Notes: a model not told the origin generated them from the sequence alone. A stretch of 5,281 bases of DNA from Clostridia bacterium (GCA_900767015.1 CAAFXQ010000247.1:1-5281); one strand, 5' to 3'. Positions 1 to 5,281 are shown, counted from the first letter of the stretch. Translations and numbers: made by a program.

Positions 1-121
1 AATGGCCGTTCAGACAATTTCCAAAGCCGACCCGGTTGTAAACTCTGAGGTACTTGCTTCTCTCAACATTGAAATGCCGAAAGCGTATGCCGAAGCGGAA
101 ACCGTCGTAACAAATAAATAA
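1..121 (+). CDS. ABC transporter substrate-binding protein, C-terminal fragment
   Basis: Only the last 39 residues are present, in the frame whose first full codon is at position 2 and whose TAA stop is at 119-121; the gene continues off the left edge. The tail reads VVNSEVLASLNIEMP and then a short charged end. This resembles the C-terminal end of the ABC_sub_bind family (PF04392/COG2984, TrpX-like), where a 'vn..vA..LgieiP' segment closes the domain. The next two genes are a permease and an ATPase of the matching COG4120/COG1101 type, which supports the call better than the fragment does. In such systems this is a secreted, usually lipid-anchored protein that captures the solute outside the cell. 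The signal peptide and binding residues lie outside the window, so the substrate cannot be read. Tryptophan is known for some relatives; other small molecules are possible. Confidence 0.75.
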   Translation, partial: MAVQTISKADPVVNSEVLASLNIEMPKAYAEAETVVTNK

Positions 122-142
122 GTATATTTTGCTTTCAAAAGC

Positions 143-176
143 TGACAAGGTGCGACTTTCCTGCCGCACCTTGTCA
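143..176 (+). other. Intercistronic mRNA hairpin between binding protein and permease
   Basis: A perfect 12-bp inverted repeat (arms 143-154 and 165-176, TGACAAGGTGCG and its complement) encloses a 10-nt loop. It lies 21 nt after the binding-protein stop. No T-run follows, so it is not a standard intrinsic terminator. The permease start is only 32 nt downstream. Stable hairpins at this place in binding-protein operons are known to protect the upstream mRNA or reduce read-through, giving more binding protein than membrane subunits. That role is inferred here; only the structure is seen. Confidence 0.7.
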
Positions 177-208
177 ATGCATATCTTATAAAAAAAGGAA
201 TTATTGAT

Positions 209-1144
209 ATGAGTTCTGTTTTTGCTTGTATGGATGTATTTTTGCGTGACGGCCTGATGTATTCGATTCTGGCTCTCGGCTTTTACATCTCATTCAGTAT
301 TCTTGATTTTGCCGATCTGTCTGTTGAAGGAACCGTGCTTCTCGGCGGTGTCAGCTATTCGCTGTTGGTCTGCAAAGGTGTCAATCCCTGGCTTGCAGTG
401 ATCGTTGCCTTTGTCCTCGGCTCACTTGCCGGCTGTGTCACGGGCTTGCTTCATGTTAAGCTGAAAATAAGACCGCTTCTTTGCGGTATTCTTGTTTCGA
501 CTGCCCTGATATCCGTCAATCTTGTTCTTGCTGTTGTCGGTAACGGCGGAAGCTTCAGCGGAGAGGGTGCCCTGAGTACGGTTTCATTTTCGAGAAGCGA
601 TCCGACCGTTCTGCGCACGTTCCCGGCGTCGCTTATCCCTGACAAGGCCGGGGCGTTCAATCTTCGTGAACTGATTACCTTCCTTGCGGTTGCGCTGATT
701 TTCAAATGGATTCTTGACTGGTACCTCAAGACAAAAAACGGTCTGTTACTTCGGGCGACCGGTTGTAATGAGCAATACGTTTCGATGCTTGCGAGAAATC
801 CGGGCCGAAGCAAAATTACCGGTCTTGCCATTTCAAACGGATATGCGGCCGTTGCGGGTGCGCTGATTGCCACTTCAAGAGCCAACGCCAATCAGGGAAT
901 GGGTATCGGCATGATTGTTATCGGTCTTGCCAGCGTTATCATCGGGCTTTCTCTTTTCGGTAAACTGCGTTTTCTGAAACCGACAACCATGGTTATTCTC
1001 GGCTCGATCGTATATCAGGCTTGTCTTGCTATAGCGACCTATCTCGGCGTGCCGTCAGCTTATAATAAAATTATCATGGCGGTTTTGTTCACCGTTGCCC
1101 TTGTTTTCAGCAATTTCATTAAGAAAGGGGCGTCTAAGGCATGA
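209..1144 (+). CDS. ABC transporter permease, BPD_transp_2 family (TrpY-like, COG4120)
   Basis: A 311-residue, highly hydrophobic protein that forms the transmembrane channel of an ABC importer. About eight or nine hydrophobic stretches are visible, roughly residues 15-33, 41-55, 60-82, 90-110, 154-171, 205-222, 232-250, 258-280 and 287-304. The segment ILDFADLSVEG near residue 31 and the cytoplasmic loop LLRATGCNEQYVSMLARNPG (about 180-199) are typical of the LivH-like BPD_transp_2 permeases. That loop corresponds to the coupling region that contacts the ATPase. The length fits the family. The ATG at 209 is preceded by AAAGGAA (194-200) with 8 nt spacing. The gene follows the binding-protein gene and a hairpin, and its TGA overlaps the ATG of the ATPase gene (ATGA, 1141-1144), which implies translational coupling. 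Homologues are mostly annotated as uncharacterised; TrpXYZ of streptococci is the named relative. The substrate is not determined. Confidence 0.9.
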   Translation: MSSVFACMDVFLRDGLMYSILALGFYISFSILDFADLSVEGTVLLGGVSYSLLVCKGVNPWLAVIVAFVLGSLAGCVTGLLHVKLKIRPLLCGILVSTALISVNLVLAVVGNGGSFSGEGALSTVSFSRSDPTVLRTFPASLIPDKAGAFNLRELITFLAVALIFKWILDWYLKTKNGLLLRATGCNEQYVSMLARNPGRSKITGLAISNGYAAVAGALIATSRANANQGMGIGMIVIGLASVIIGLSLFGKLRFLKPTTMVILGSIVYQACLAIATYLGVPSAYNKIIMAVLFTVALVFSNFIKKGASKA

Positions 1145-1914
1145 TAGAATTTATTGATATTGTAAAAAAGTTCAACGTCGGAACGCCCGATGAAACAACG
1201 CTGTTTGACGGTTTTAACCTGAAGATTGAAAAGGGCGAATTTGTCTCCGTGGTGGGTTCAAACGGAAGCGGAAAGACCACTATGCTCAATCTCCTTTGCG
1301 GTTCTCTTCCGGTTGATTCGGGAAAAATTATTCTTGACGGAAAGAACATAACAAAGCTCAGCGAATATGCGAGAGCGAAATACATCGGACGTGTTTTTCA
1401 GGATCCGCAAAAGGGCAGTGCGGCAAAGCTTACGATACTTGAGAACATGGCTCTTGCCGATAATAAGAATAAACGCTATCTTCTCACGCCCGCAATCAAC
1501 AAAAAGCGTATGGACTATTACAAATCGCTGCTCGAAGAATGTAATATGGGTCTTGAAAACCGCCTTGATGTTCAGGTCGGCTCACTTTCCGGCGGTCAGA
1601 GACAGGCACTTGCACTGGTTATCGCCAATATGTCGGATATCGATATTCTGATTCTTGATGAGCATACGGCTGCGCTTGATCCGAAGTCGTCTGAAAGAAT
1701 TATGCAGCTTACCGACATGTTTATCAAAGAGAAGAAAGCAACGGCGTTAATGGTTACGCACAATCTCCGGTACGCCGTTGAATACGGCACCCGTCTTATC
1801 ATGATGGATAAAGGCAAAATCGTACTCGACAAAGCGGGCGAGGAGAAGCAGAATACCAAAATAGATGATATCCTTTATCAATTCAATCAGATCAGCATTG
1901 AATGCGGAAACTGA
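1141..1914 (+). CDS. ABC transporter ATP-binding protein (TrpZ-like, COG1101)
   Basis: A 257-residue cytoplasmic ATPase that powers the importer formed with the upstream permease. All nucleotide-binding motifs are intact: Walker A GSNGSGKTT (39-47), Q-loop Q87 in RVFQDP, signature LSGGQ (149-153), Walker B DILILDE (168-174), D-loop AALD (177-180) and switch His207 in MVTHN. After the catalytic Glu174 it reads HTAALDP rather than the common PTSALDP. That variant is, from memory, characteristic of the COG1101 subfamily that travels with PF04392 binding proteins, so it supports the subfamily call. The ATG at 1141 overlaps the permease stop; AAAGGGG at 1124-1130 can serve as ribosome site, though coupling may matter more. 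The C-terminal tail (about 225-257) is short, so there is no added regulatory domain. This is the last gene of the operon; a strong terminator begins 2 nt after the TGA. Confidence 0.93.
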   Translation: MIEFIDIVKKFNVGTPDETTLFDGFNLKIEKGEFVSVVGSNGSGKTTMLNLLCGSLPVDSGKIILDGKNITKLSEYARAKYIGRVFQDPQKGSAAKLTILENMALADNKNKRYLLTPAINKKRMDYYKSLLEECNMGLENRLDVQVGSLSGGQRQALALVIANMSDIDILILDEHTAALDPKSSERIMQLTDMFIKEKKATALMVTHNLRYAVEYGTRLIMMDKGKIVLDKAGEEKQNTKIDDILYQFNQISIECGN

Positions 1915-1915
1915 T

Positions 1916-1971
1916 AAAACAAACAACAAGCATCGGCAGGATTTCTTACCGATGCTTGTTGTTTGTTTTTT
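1916..1971 (+). terminator. Intrinsic terminator of the ABC operon, probably bidirectional
   Basis: Perfect 21-bp stem, arms 1916-1936 and 1949-1969, with a 12-nt loop (1937-1948). The right arm runs into six T residues (1966-1971), the form of a rho-independent terminator for the + strand. Read from the other strand the stem ends in TTTT then ATC, so it can also stop the convergent pseudouridine-synthase transcript, probably less strongly. The right arm is also coding sequence for the end of that gene. Confidence 0.92.
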
Positions 1972-2935
1972 CAAATGCATTTTGTGAAAAAAATTCGTCC
2001 TGAAACCAGACATCACGGATCTGAAACTGTTTTCCGTTAAGATAGGAAAGCGGTCCGGCGTCCGTAGTAAAATCAAATATCAGCTTGTAGGAACACAGAC
2101 ACTGCTTTTTCAGCCCGCTTTTTTTGTTCAGCTTATTCGTGCCGTATTTTCCGTCTCCTAACAGCGGATGGCCGATGGAAGCCAGATGTGCTCTTATCTG
2201 ATGCGTTCTGCCTGTCAGTAAATCAACTTCGAGCAAGCTTAAATCGTCTTTTTCGGCGAGGACCCGATATTTTGTCCGGATAAGCTTGGCGCCATCAGTC
2301 TTGTTCCGACTGATAAAGACCTTGTTTTTGTTTTCGTCCTTTGTCAGATATCCCTCAAGAACAGCTTCTTTCGGCTTCGGCACGCCGTGAACAACGCACA
2401 AATATAGCTTATGAAGCTCTCTGTCTTTCATTTTTTGATTCAGAATCCGTAATGCGGCGGCGTTTTTGGCGGCTATGACAATACCGCTGGTATTACGGTC
2501 AATACGGTTTACCAAAGAAGGAGTAAAGGAAGCTTCGTTTTCCGGATCAAATTCTCCTTTTTCAAAAAGATACCGCTTGACTCTTGTTATCAGCGTGTCC
2601 GTGTATTCGTTTTCGTCCGGATGGGAAAGAAGACCGACTTTTTTATTCAAAAGAAGAATGTTGTCGTCTTCATAGAGAATGTCAAGCTTTTTGGAAGCCG
2701 ACATAAAATCATATCTGGTTTCGCTTTTTGCGAAGAATTCATCGTTAATGTATAAGTCTATCTTGTCTCCTGTCTTCAGACGGGTAGAAATCTCCGCACG
2801 TTTTCCATTGACTTTGATTCGCTTGATTCTTATATATTTATACATCAAAGCTTTCGGAAGATTGGGAAAGCTTTTTGTAAGATATTTATCAAGACGCTGG
2901 TCGGCGTCGTTTTTTTCAATCGTAAAACTTCTCAC
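1946..2935 (-). CDS. RluA-family rRNA/tRNA pseudouridine synthase with S4 domain
   Basis: A 329-residue enzyme that isomerises specific uridines in structured RNA (rRNA or tRNA) to pseudouridine. An S4-type RNA-binding domain occupies about residues 13-65 (QRLDKYLTKSFPNLPKAL through the KVNGKR turn to KTGDKIDL). The catalytic domain covers about 85-290. The catalytic motif is NRIDRNTSG (143-151) with the nucleophile Asp146. Other family motifs are ELHKLYLCVVHG (173-184, Tyr178), LLTGRTHQIRAHL (239-251) and GHPLLGDGKYG (255-265). The NRID form in place of HRLD is common in Clostridia homologues. The start is GTG (2935-2933), supported by AGGAG 9 nt upstream. It is convergent with the ABC operon and divergent from the acyltransferase gene, so it is probably a single-gene unit. 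The last residues KTNNKHR are encoded by the terminator stem and look like a non-conserved tail. The target uridine (RluC-, RluD- or YlyB-like) cannot be assigned from the sequence. Confidence 0.93.
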   Translation of the reverse strand: MRSFTIEKNDADQRLDKYLTKSFPNLPKALMYKYIRIKRIKVNGKRAEISTRLKTGDKIDLYINDEFFAKSETRYDFMSASKKLDILYEDDNILLLNKKVGLLSHPDENEYTDTLITRVKRYLFEKGEFDPENEASFTPSLVNRIDRNTSGIVIAAKNAAALRILNQKMKDRELHKLYLCVVHGVPKPKEAVLEGYLTKDENKNKVFISRNKTDGAKLIRTKYRVLAEKDDLSLLEVDLLTGRTHQIRAHLASIGHPLLGDGKYGTNKLNKKSGLKKQCLCSYKLIFDFTTDAGPLSYLNGKQFQIRDVWFQDEFFSQNAFEKTNNKHR

Positions 2936-2944
2936 TTTAAAAAA

Positions 2945-2949
2945 CTCCT
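2945..2949 (-). promoter_or_regulatory. Ribosome binding site fixing the GTG start of the pseudouridine synthase
   Basis: On the minus strand AGGAG lies 9 nt before GTG at 2935. No ATG in the same frame lies nearer to it, and the protein from this GTG starts right at the S4 domain, so GTG is the likely start. Confidence 0.8.
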
Positions 2950-2965
2950 ATGATTTTCTTTTGCT

Positions 2966-2994
2966 ATCATATCATACCGAAGCAAAAAGAGCAA
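2966..2994 (-). promoter_or_regulatory. Candidate sigma-A promoter for the pseudouridine synthase
   Basis: On the minus strand TTGCTC (2994-2989) is followed after 17 nt by TATGAT (2971-2966). TGA stands directly before the -10 box, which makes an extended -10. The -35 box is weak (3 of 6). Transcription would start near 2959, giving a leader of about 24 nt that contains the AGGAG site. Confidence 0.55.
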
Positions 2995-3012
2995 TACTGT
3001 AGGCGATTTTGG

Positions 3013-3041
3013 TTGCCAAGATGAGGTTTTTGTTGTATAAT
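3013..3041 (+). promoter_or_regulatory. Sigma-A promoter of the acyltransferase operon
   Basis: TTGCCA (3013-3018), a 17-nt spacer and a perfect TATAAT (3036-3041). Transcription would start near 3048, about 36 nt before the ATG at 3084. It stands back to back with the candidate minus-strand promoter; the two -35 boxes are 18 bp apart, so a regulator bound between them could affect both. Confidence 0.8.
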
Positions 3042-3070
3042 AAAAAGAAAGTTTCATTTTTGCATATCGG

Positions 3071-3075
3071 AAAGG
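3071..3075 (+). promoter_or_regulatory. Ribosome binding site fixing the acyltransferase start
   Basis: AAAGG, part of GGAAAGG (3069-3075), lies 8 nt before ATG 3084. Upstream in-frame starts (TTG 3009, ATG 3021) lie within or before the promoter elements and have no ribosome site. Confidence 0.75.
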
Positions 3076-3083
3076 CTGAGTAT

Positions 3084-4358
3084 ATGAAAAGCAACGGCTT
3101 TGATTGGTTCAAGCTCGATAACGCTGCCAAAATTTTCCCGGGACAGAATTCCAATTCATGGTCCAATGTATTCAGGATCGGAGTCGAGCTGAAAGAAGAG
3201 GTTAACCCCGAAATTCTTGAAACAGCCTTGAACCATACGCTTGAGCGAATGCCAAGCTTTAATGTCAGAATCAGAAAAGGCTTCTTTTGGTATTTTTTTG
3301 AAAAGAATCCGAATCAGGCTGCTGTTTCACCGGACATAAAAAATCTCTGCTATCGGGTCAATTTCAAAGAGAATAAAGGCTTTCTTTTCCGTATGTACTA
3401 TTACGGAAAAAGAATATCCGTTGACATTTATCACGCAATCAGCGACGGTTACGGCAACGTCGTATTTGTGTCAACAGTTGTCGCCGAATATCTGAGACTG
3501 AAAGGGCACAATATACCGGCTTCGGGTGTCGTTCTTGATTTGAACGATAAGCCGACGAAGTCCGAAACTGAAGATGCGTATAATCACTTTGCCTCGTCCA
3601 AAGTAAAATACAACCGGCGGGACAAGCCTGTTTACCATGCGGTCGGTACCAAAGCGGGCGAGCATATGTGTAATTACACCGTCGGCATCATGTCCTTTCA
3701 GCAAGTCCATGCGCTTTGCAAGCGTTATCAGGTTACGGTTACGGAGCTTTTTGCCGCAATGCTGATGGATATTCATTATCAGAAGCAAAAGGCTGAGCAT
3801 GTGAAAAAGCCGAGGGAGGTCAGCGTACAGATTCCGGTCAATCTTCGGAAGTTTTATCCGACGGATACGCTGCGAAATTTTGTTTTGTGTCTGCGGGTAA
3901 AAATGAATCCCAATATGGGCGACTACACCTTTGAGGAGCTTTTGAAGCTAGTCTCTCTTCAGCTGAGACTGGCAAACGACGAAAAGGAAGTCAACTCCAT
4001 GATGACCCAAAACCTGAAAATTGAAAAAAATCCATTCGCAAAGTATATTCCGTTAGGTATCAAGAACCTTGGCGTTGCGATCACTTTCCTGATTACCGGA
4101 GAGCAGACAACTTCCGCTCTCATTTCAAATATCGGCCCTGTTTCGCTTCCCGAGGAAATGAAAGAGCATATTGAAAAATATATGTTTTTTACCGGCCCCG
4201 GAAAGCTGAACGGAGCCAGATGCGGCGTTATTACATTTGATGATAAGCTTGTTTTTACTTTTTCCAACTGCTACCGTGAAAGCGACATTGAACGTGAATT
4301 TTTTACAAGACTTGTAAAAATGGGAATCCATGTTAAAATCGAAAGCAACAGAGAATAA
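3084..4358 (+). CDS. Condensation-fold acyltransferase (alcohol acetyltransferase-like, COG4908-like)
   Basis: A 424-residue protein from ATG 3084, chosen because the open frame further upstream overlaps the promoter. It has the layout of the CoA-dependent acyltransferase / NRPS condensation superfamily. The N-terminal half has LDNAAKIFPG (11-20) and then an elongated acceptor-side region. The active-site motif is YHAISDG (116-122) with probable catalytic His117 and structural Asp121-Gly122. The second half contains SVQIPVNLRKFYP (247-259) and SNIGPVSLP (348-356), which correspond to the latch and second-lobe regions. The first His of the classical HHxxxDG is Tyr116. No signal peptide or membrane segment is seen, so it is probably cytoplasmic. 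Proteins of this type transfer an acyl group to an alcohol, amine or thiol; neither donor nor acceptor can be read here. The membrane-protein gene follows 17 nt downstream, which suggests work on a membrane or envelope compound. Relatives are labelled alcohol acetyltransferase, but that activity is not shown for this group. Confidence 0.82.
   Translation: MKSNGFDWFKLDNAAKIFPGQNSNSWSNVFRIGVELKEEVNPEILETALNHTLERMPSFNVRIRKGFFWYFFEKNPNQAAVSPDIKNLCYRVNFKENKGFLFRMYYYGKRISVDIYHAISDGYGNVVFVSTVVAEYLRLKGHNIPASGVVLDLNDKPTKSETEDAYNHFASSKVKYNRRDKPVYHAVGTKAGEHMCNYTVGIMSFQQVHALCKRYQVTVTELFAAMLMDIHYQKQKAEHVKKPREVSVQIPVNLRKFYPTDTLRNFVLCLRVKMNPNMGDYTFEELLKLVSLQLRLANDEKEVNSMMTQNLKIEKNPFAKYIPLGIKNLGVAITFLITGEQTTSALISNIGPVSLPEEMKEHIEKYMFFTGPGKLNGARCGVITFDDKLVFTFSNCYRESDIEREFFTRLVKMGIHVKIESNRE
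4300..4320. repeat. Perfect 21-bp palindrome, possible operator
   Basis: TTTTTACAAG, a central A, then CTTGTAAAAA: two perfect 10-bp arms. It lies inside the last codons of the acyltransferase (FFTRLVK) and ends 55 nt before the next start codon. A 1-nt spacer is too tight for an RNA hairpin without opening several pairs, so a binding site for a dimeric protein is the more natural reading. It could also be chance in an A/T-rich stretch. Confidence 0.45.
4312..4339 (+). promoter_or_regulatory. Possible internal promoter before the zinc-ribbon membrane protein
   Basis: TTGTAA (4312-4317), a 16-nt spacer, then TAAAAT (4334-4339) preceded by TGT, an extended -10. The -35 box overlaps the palindrome 4300-4320. 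Start of transcription would be near 4346, about 30 nt before ATG 4376. It is weak evidence taken alone. Confidence 0.35.
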
Positions 4359-4375
4359 CCGTTCGGAGGTATGAT

Positions 4376-5086
4376 ATGTCTTATTGCGTTAACTGCGGCG
4401 TAGAACTGGACGACAGCGCAAAAAAATGCGCTTTATGCTCTACACCCGTCATCAATCCCAATATACAAACGAAGCCCGAAGAAACGCAGGCGCCGTTTTC
4501 ATCCCAGGAGCATATTCCTCAGGGGATTAAAAAAAGATTTATTGCATATATCATTTCAGTGGTCATTTTAATTCCGAATATTGTGTGCTTTCTGACTAAT
4601 GCAATTTTCAAAGGCGGATTCTGGTCTTTGTATGTCAATACCACATCATTTTTGATATGGGTGATTTTAGTTTTTCCGTTTTTTACAAAAAAGCTCAAGC
4701 CGTATCTGATGTGGGCTTTGGATACTGTCGGCGTTGCCGCCTATGTTTACTTCTTTTTTGCCATTCATCACGAAAGCGGAAAAGACTGGTATTTTCTTTG
4801 TGCGCTTCCGTTTATCTGTACTGTTTCGCTGATGGTTTTGTTTTATATGCTTTGGACTAAGAGCAAAAAACGGCACTGGCTTTTGAGGACGGTACTGATT
4901 ACGGTTGACATCGCCTTATCAAGTCTTGTATTAGGTGCTCTTATCCGGAATGTAACAAGCTTGAAAAGCGCATTTGATATCGGTATGATTATCTTTGTTT
5001 CATGTGCGGTTCTGGTTGCGTTTTTGGTTTATTGTTATTCAAGCAAGCATATGCGCCGCTGGCTGTCAAAAAGATTTTTTGTTTAA
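4376..5086 (+). CDS. Zinc-ribbon, six-TM membrane protein (DUF6320-like)
   Basis: A 236-residue membrane protein of unknown function. The N-terminus carries a zinc ribbon: Cys4-x2-Cys7 and Cys18-x2-Cys21, in the form YCVNCGVELDDSAKKCALC. A polar linker of about 28 residues (23-50) follows. Then come about six hydrophobic segments near 55-75, 83-103, 110-130, 138-160, 170-190 and 200-221, and a basic C-terminus (KHMRRWLSKRFF). By the positive-inside rule the ribbon and linker should be cytoplasmic. I recognise this layout as the DUF6320 type that commonly sits beside condensation-type acyltransferases in Clostridia; that is recall, not a search. The start is well set: GGAGG at 4365-4369, 6 nt before ATG 4376; the nearer ATG at 4371 is in another frame. 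It lies 17 nt after the acyltransferase and 14 nt before recQ. It may recruit the acyltransferase to the membrane or move its product, which is inference. Confidence 0.8.
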   Translation: MSYCVNCGVELDDSAKKCALCSTPVINPNIQTKPEETQAPFSSQEHIPQGIKKRFIAYIISVVILIPNIVCFLTNAIFKGGFWSLYVNTTSFLIWVILVFPFFTKKLKPYLMWALDTVGVAAYVYFFFAIHHESGKDWYFLCALPFICTVSLMVLFYMLWTKSKKRHWLLRTVLITVDIALSSLVLGALIRNVTSLKSAFDIGMIIFVSCAVLVAFLVYCYSSKHMRRWLSKRFFV

Positions 5087-5089
5087 ACC

Positions 5090-5094
5090 GAGGG
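5090..5094 (+). promoter_or_regulatory. Ribosome binding site fixing the TTG start of recQ
   Basis: GAGGG lies 6 nt before TTG 5101. The ATG at 5111 is out of frame with the RecQ protein, so TTG is the only well-placed start. Confidence 0.7.
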
Positions 5095-5100
5095 ATCGTT

Positions 5101-5265
5101 TTGGATAAATATGAAGTATTATCGGAATATTTCGGCTATTCGTCTTTCCGTGACGGGCAATTAAATGTCATTGACTCTCTTCTTTCGGGACAAGACACGC
5201 TTGCTGTCATGCCGACGGGAGCGGGGAAATCGATCTGCTTTCAGGTGCCGGCTCTGATGTTTTCG
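5101..5265 (+). CDS. recQ: ATP-dependent DNA helicase RecQ, N-terminal fragment
   Basis: The first 55 codons of a RecQ-type 3'-5' DNA helicase used in recombination and repair. It reads from a TTG start as (M)DKYEVLSEYFGYSSFRDGQ. The family's motif 0, FGYSSFRDGQ, lies at residues 11-20 and contacts the adenine of ATP. Motif I (Walker A), MPTGAGKS, lies at 37-44 with Lys43, followed by CFQVPAL. These two motifs in this spacing are diagnostic. Full RecQ proteins are about 500-750 residues, so most of the gene, including the DEAH, zinc-binding and HRDC parts, is missing. The open frame continues to 5281, but codons from 5266 on are adapter sequence and would add a false RSEER tail. The start is 14 nt after the membrane-protein stop, with no terminator between them, so it is probably co-transcribed. 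Confidence 0.93.
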
Positions 5266-5281
5266 AGATCGGAAGAGCGTC
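5266..5281. other. Illumina TruSeq adapter remnant (not genomic)
   Basis: The final 16 bases are AGATCGGAAGAGCGTC, identical to the start of the TruSeq adapter read-through sequence (the common 13-mer AGATCGGAAGAGC plus GTC). They begin exactly where the RecQ protein stops resembling its family. This is uncut adapter at a contig end. Confidence 0.95.

Noticed and set aside
171..192. Possible promoter before the permease (TTGTCA at 171-176 with TATAA-like bases after it)
   Set aside because: The TTGTCA is part of the hairpin arm, and the nearest -10-like bases are only about 5-10 nt away, far below the usual 16-18.
1954..1971. Terminator arm considered as a possible insertion or attachment site
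   Set aside because: The stem with a T-run directly after a stop codon is fully explained as a terminator; no target duplication, integrase or transposase is present.
2498..2507. NRID in place of HRLD in the pseudouridine synthase, considered as a sign of lost activity
   Set aside because: The catalytic Asp146 and the other motifs are intact, and this form is common in Clostridia members of the family.
2847..2874. AAAGCTTT occurring twice, 20 bp apart
   Set aside because: Both copies encode normal S4-domain residues of the pseudouridine synthase; an 8-bp A/T-rich palindrome twice is compatible with chance.
2679..3002. 107-codon open frame on the + strand opposite the pseudouridine synthase
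   Set aside because: It is antisense to a gene with clear catalytic motifs, shows no recognisable protein features and has no fitting ribosome site.
3009..3083. N-terminal extension of the acyltransferase from TTG 3009 or ATG 3021
   Set aside because: It overlaps the -35/-10 promoter, has no ribosome site, and the extra residues do not resemble the family. ATG 3084 is preferred.
3471..3800. Minus-strand open frame inside the acyltransferase gene
   Set aside because: It is a shadow frame of a gene with family motifs, with no ribosome site or recognisable domain.

Overview
This window looks like a short assembled contig from a Firmicutes (Clostridia) genome, most likely a gut-type Oscillospirales or related bacterium. 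The placement is an inference. It rests on strong purine-rich Shine-Dalgarno sites, use of GTG and TTG starts, a Clostridia-style RluA motif (NRIDRNTSG) and an acyltransferase/zinc-ribbon membrane protein pair that I associate with that group. No rRNA, tRNA, CRISPR array or mobile element is visible.

Left part (1-1971, + strand): the 3' end of an ABC transporter operon of the TrpXYZ / 'uncharacterised ABC' type. It holds the last 39 residues of the substrate-binding protein, an intercistronic hairpin, the membrane permease and the ATPase. Permease and ATPase overlap by ATGA. The operon ends in a 21-bp stem terminator with a T-run.

Middle (1946-2935, - strand): a convergent RluA-family pseudouridine synthase with an S4 domain. 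Its stop codon lies in the terminator loop and its last codons lie inside the terminator arm. It starts at GTG and has its own candidate promoter.

Right part (3013-5281, + strand): a promoter with a perfect TATAAT drives a condensation-fold acyltransferase (HxxxDG). It is followed 17 nt later by a zinc-ribbon protein with about six membrane segments (DUF6320-like) and 14 nt after that by the start of recQ. The first two genes probably form a functional unit of unknown product, possibly acylation of a lipid or other envelope compound. RecQ probably just shares the transcript. A perfect 21-bp palindrome sits over a possible internal promoter just before the membrane-protein gene.

The last 16 bases (5266-5281) match the start of an Illumina TruSeq adapter and are not genomic. 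The recQ reading frame is therefore real only up to 5265. The least described biology here is the acyltransferase/DUF6320 pair. Nothing in the window points to a mobile or defence system.
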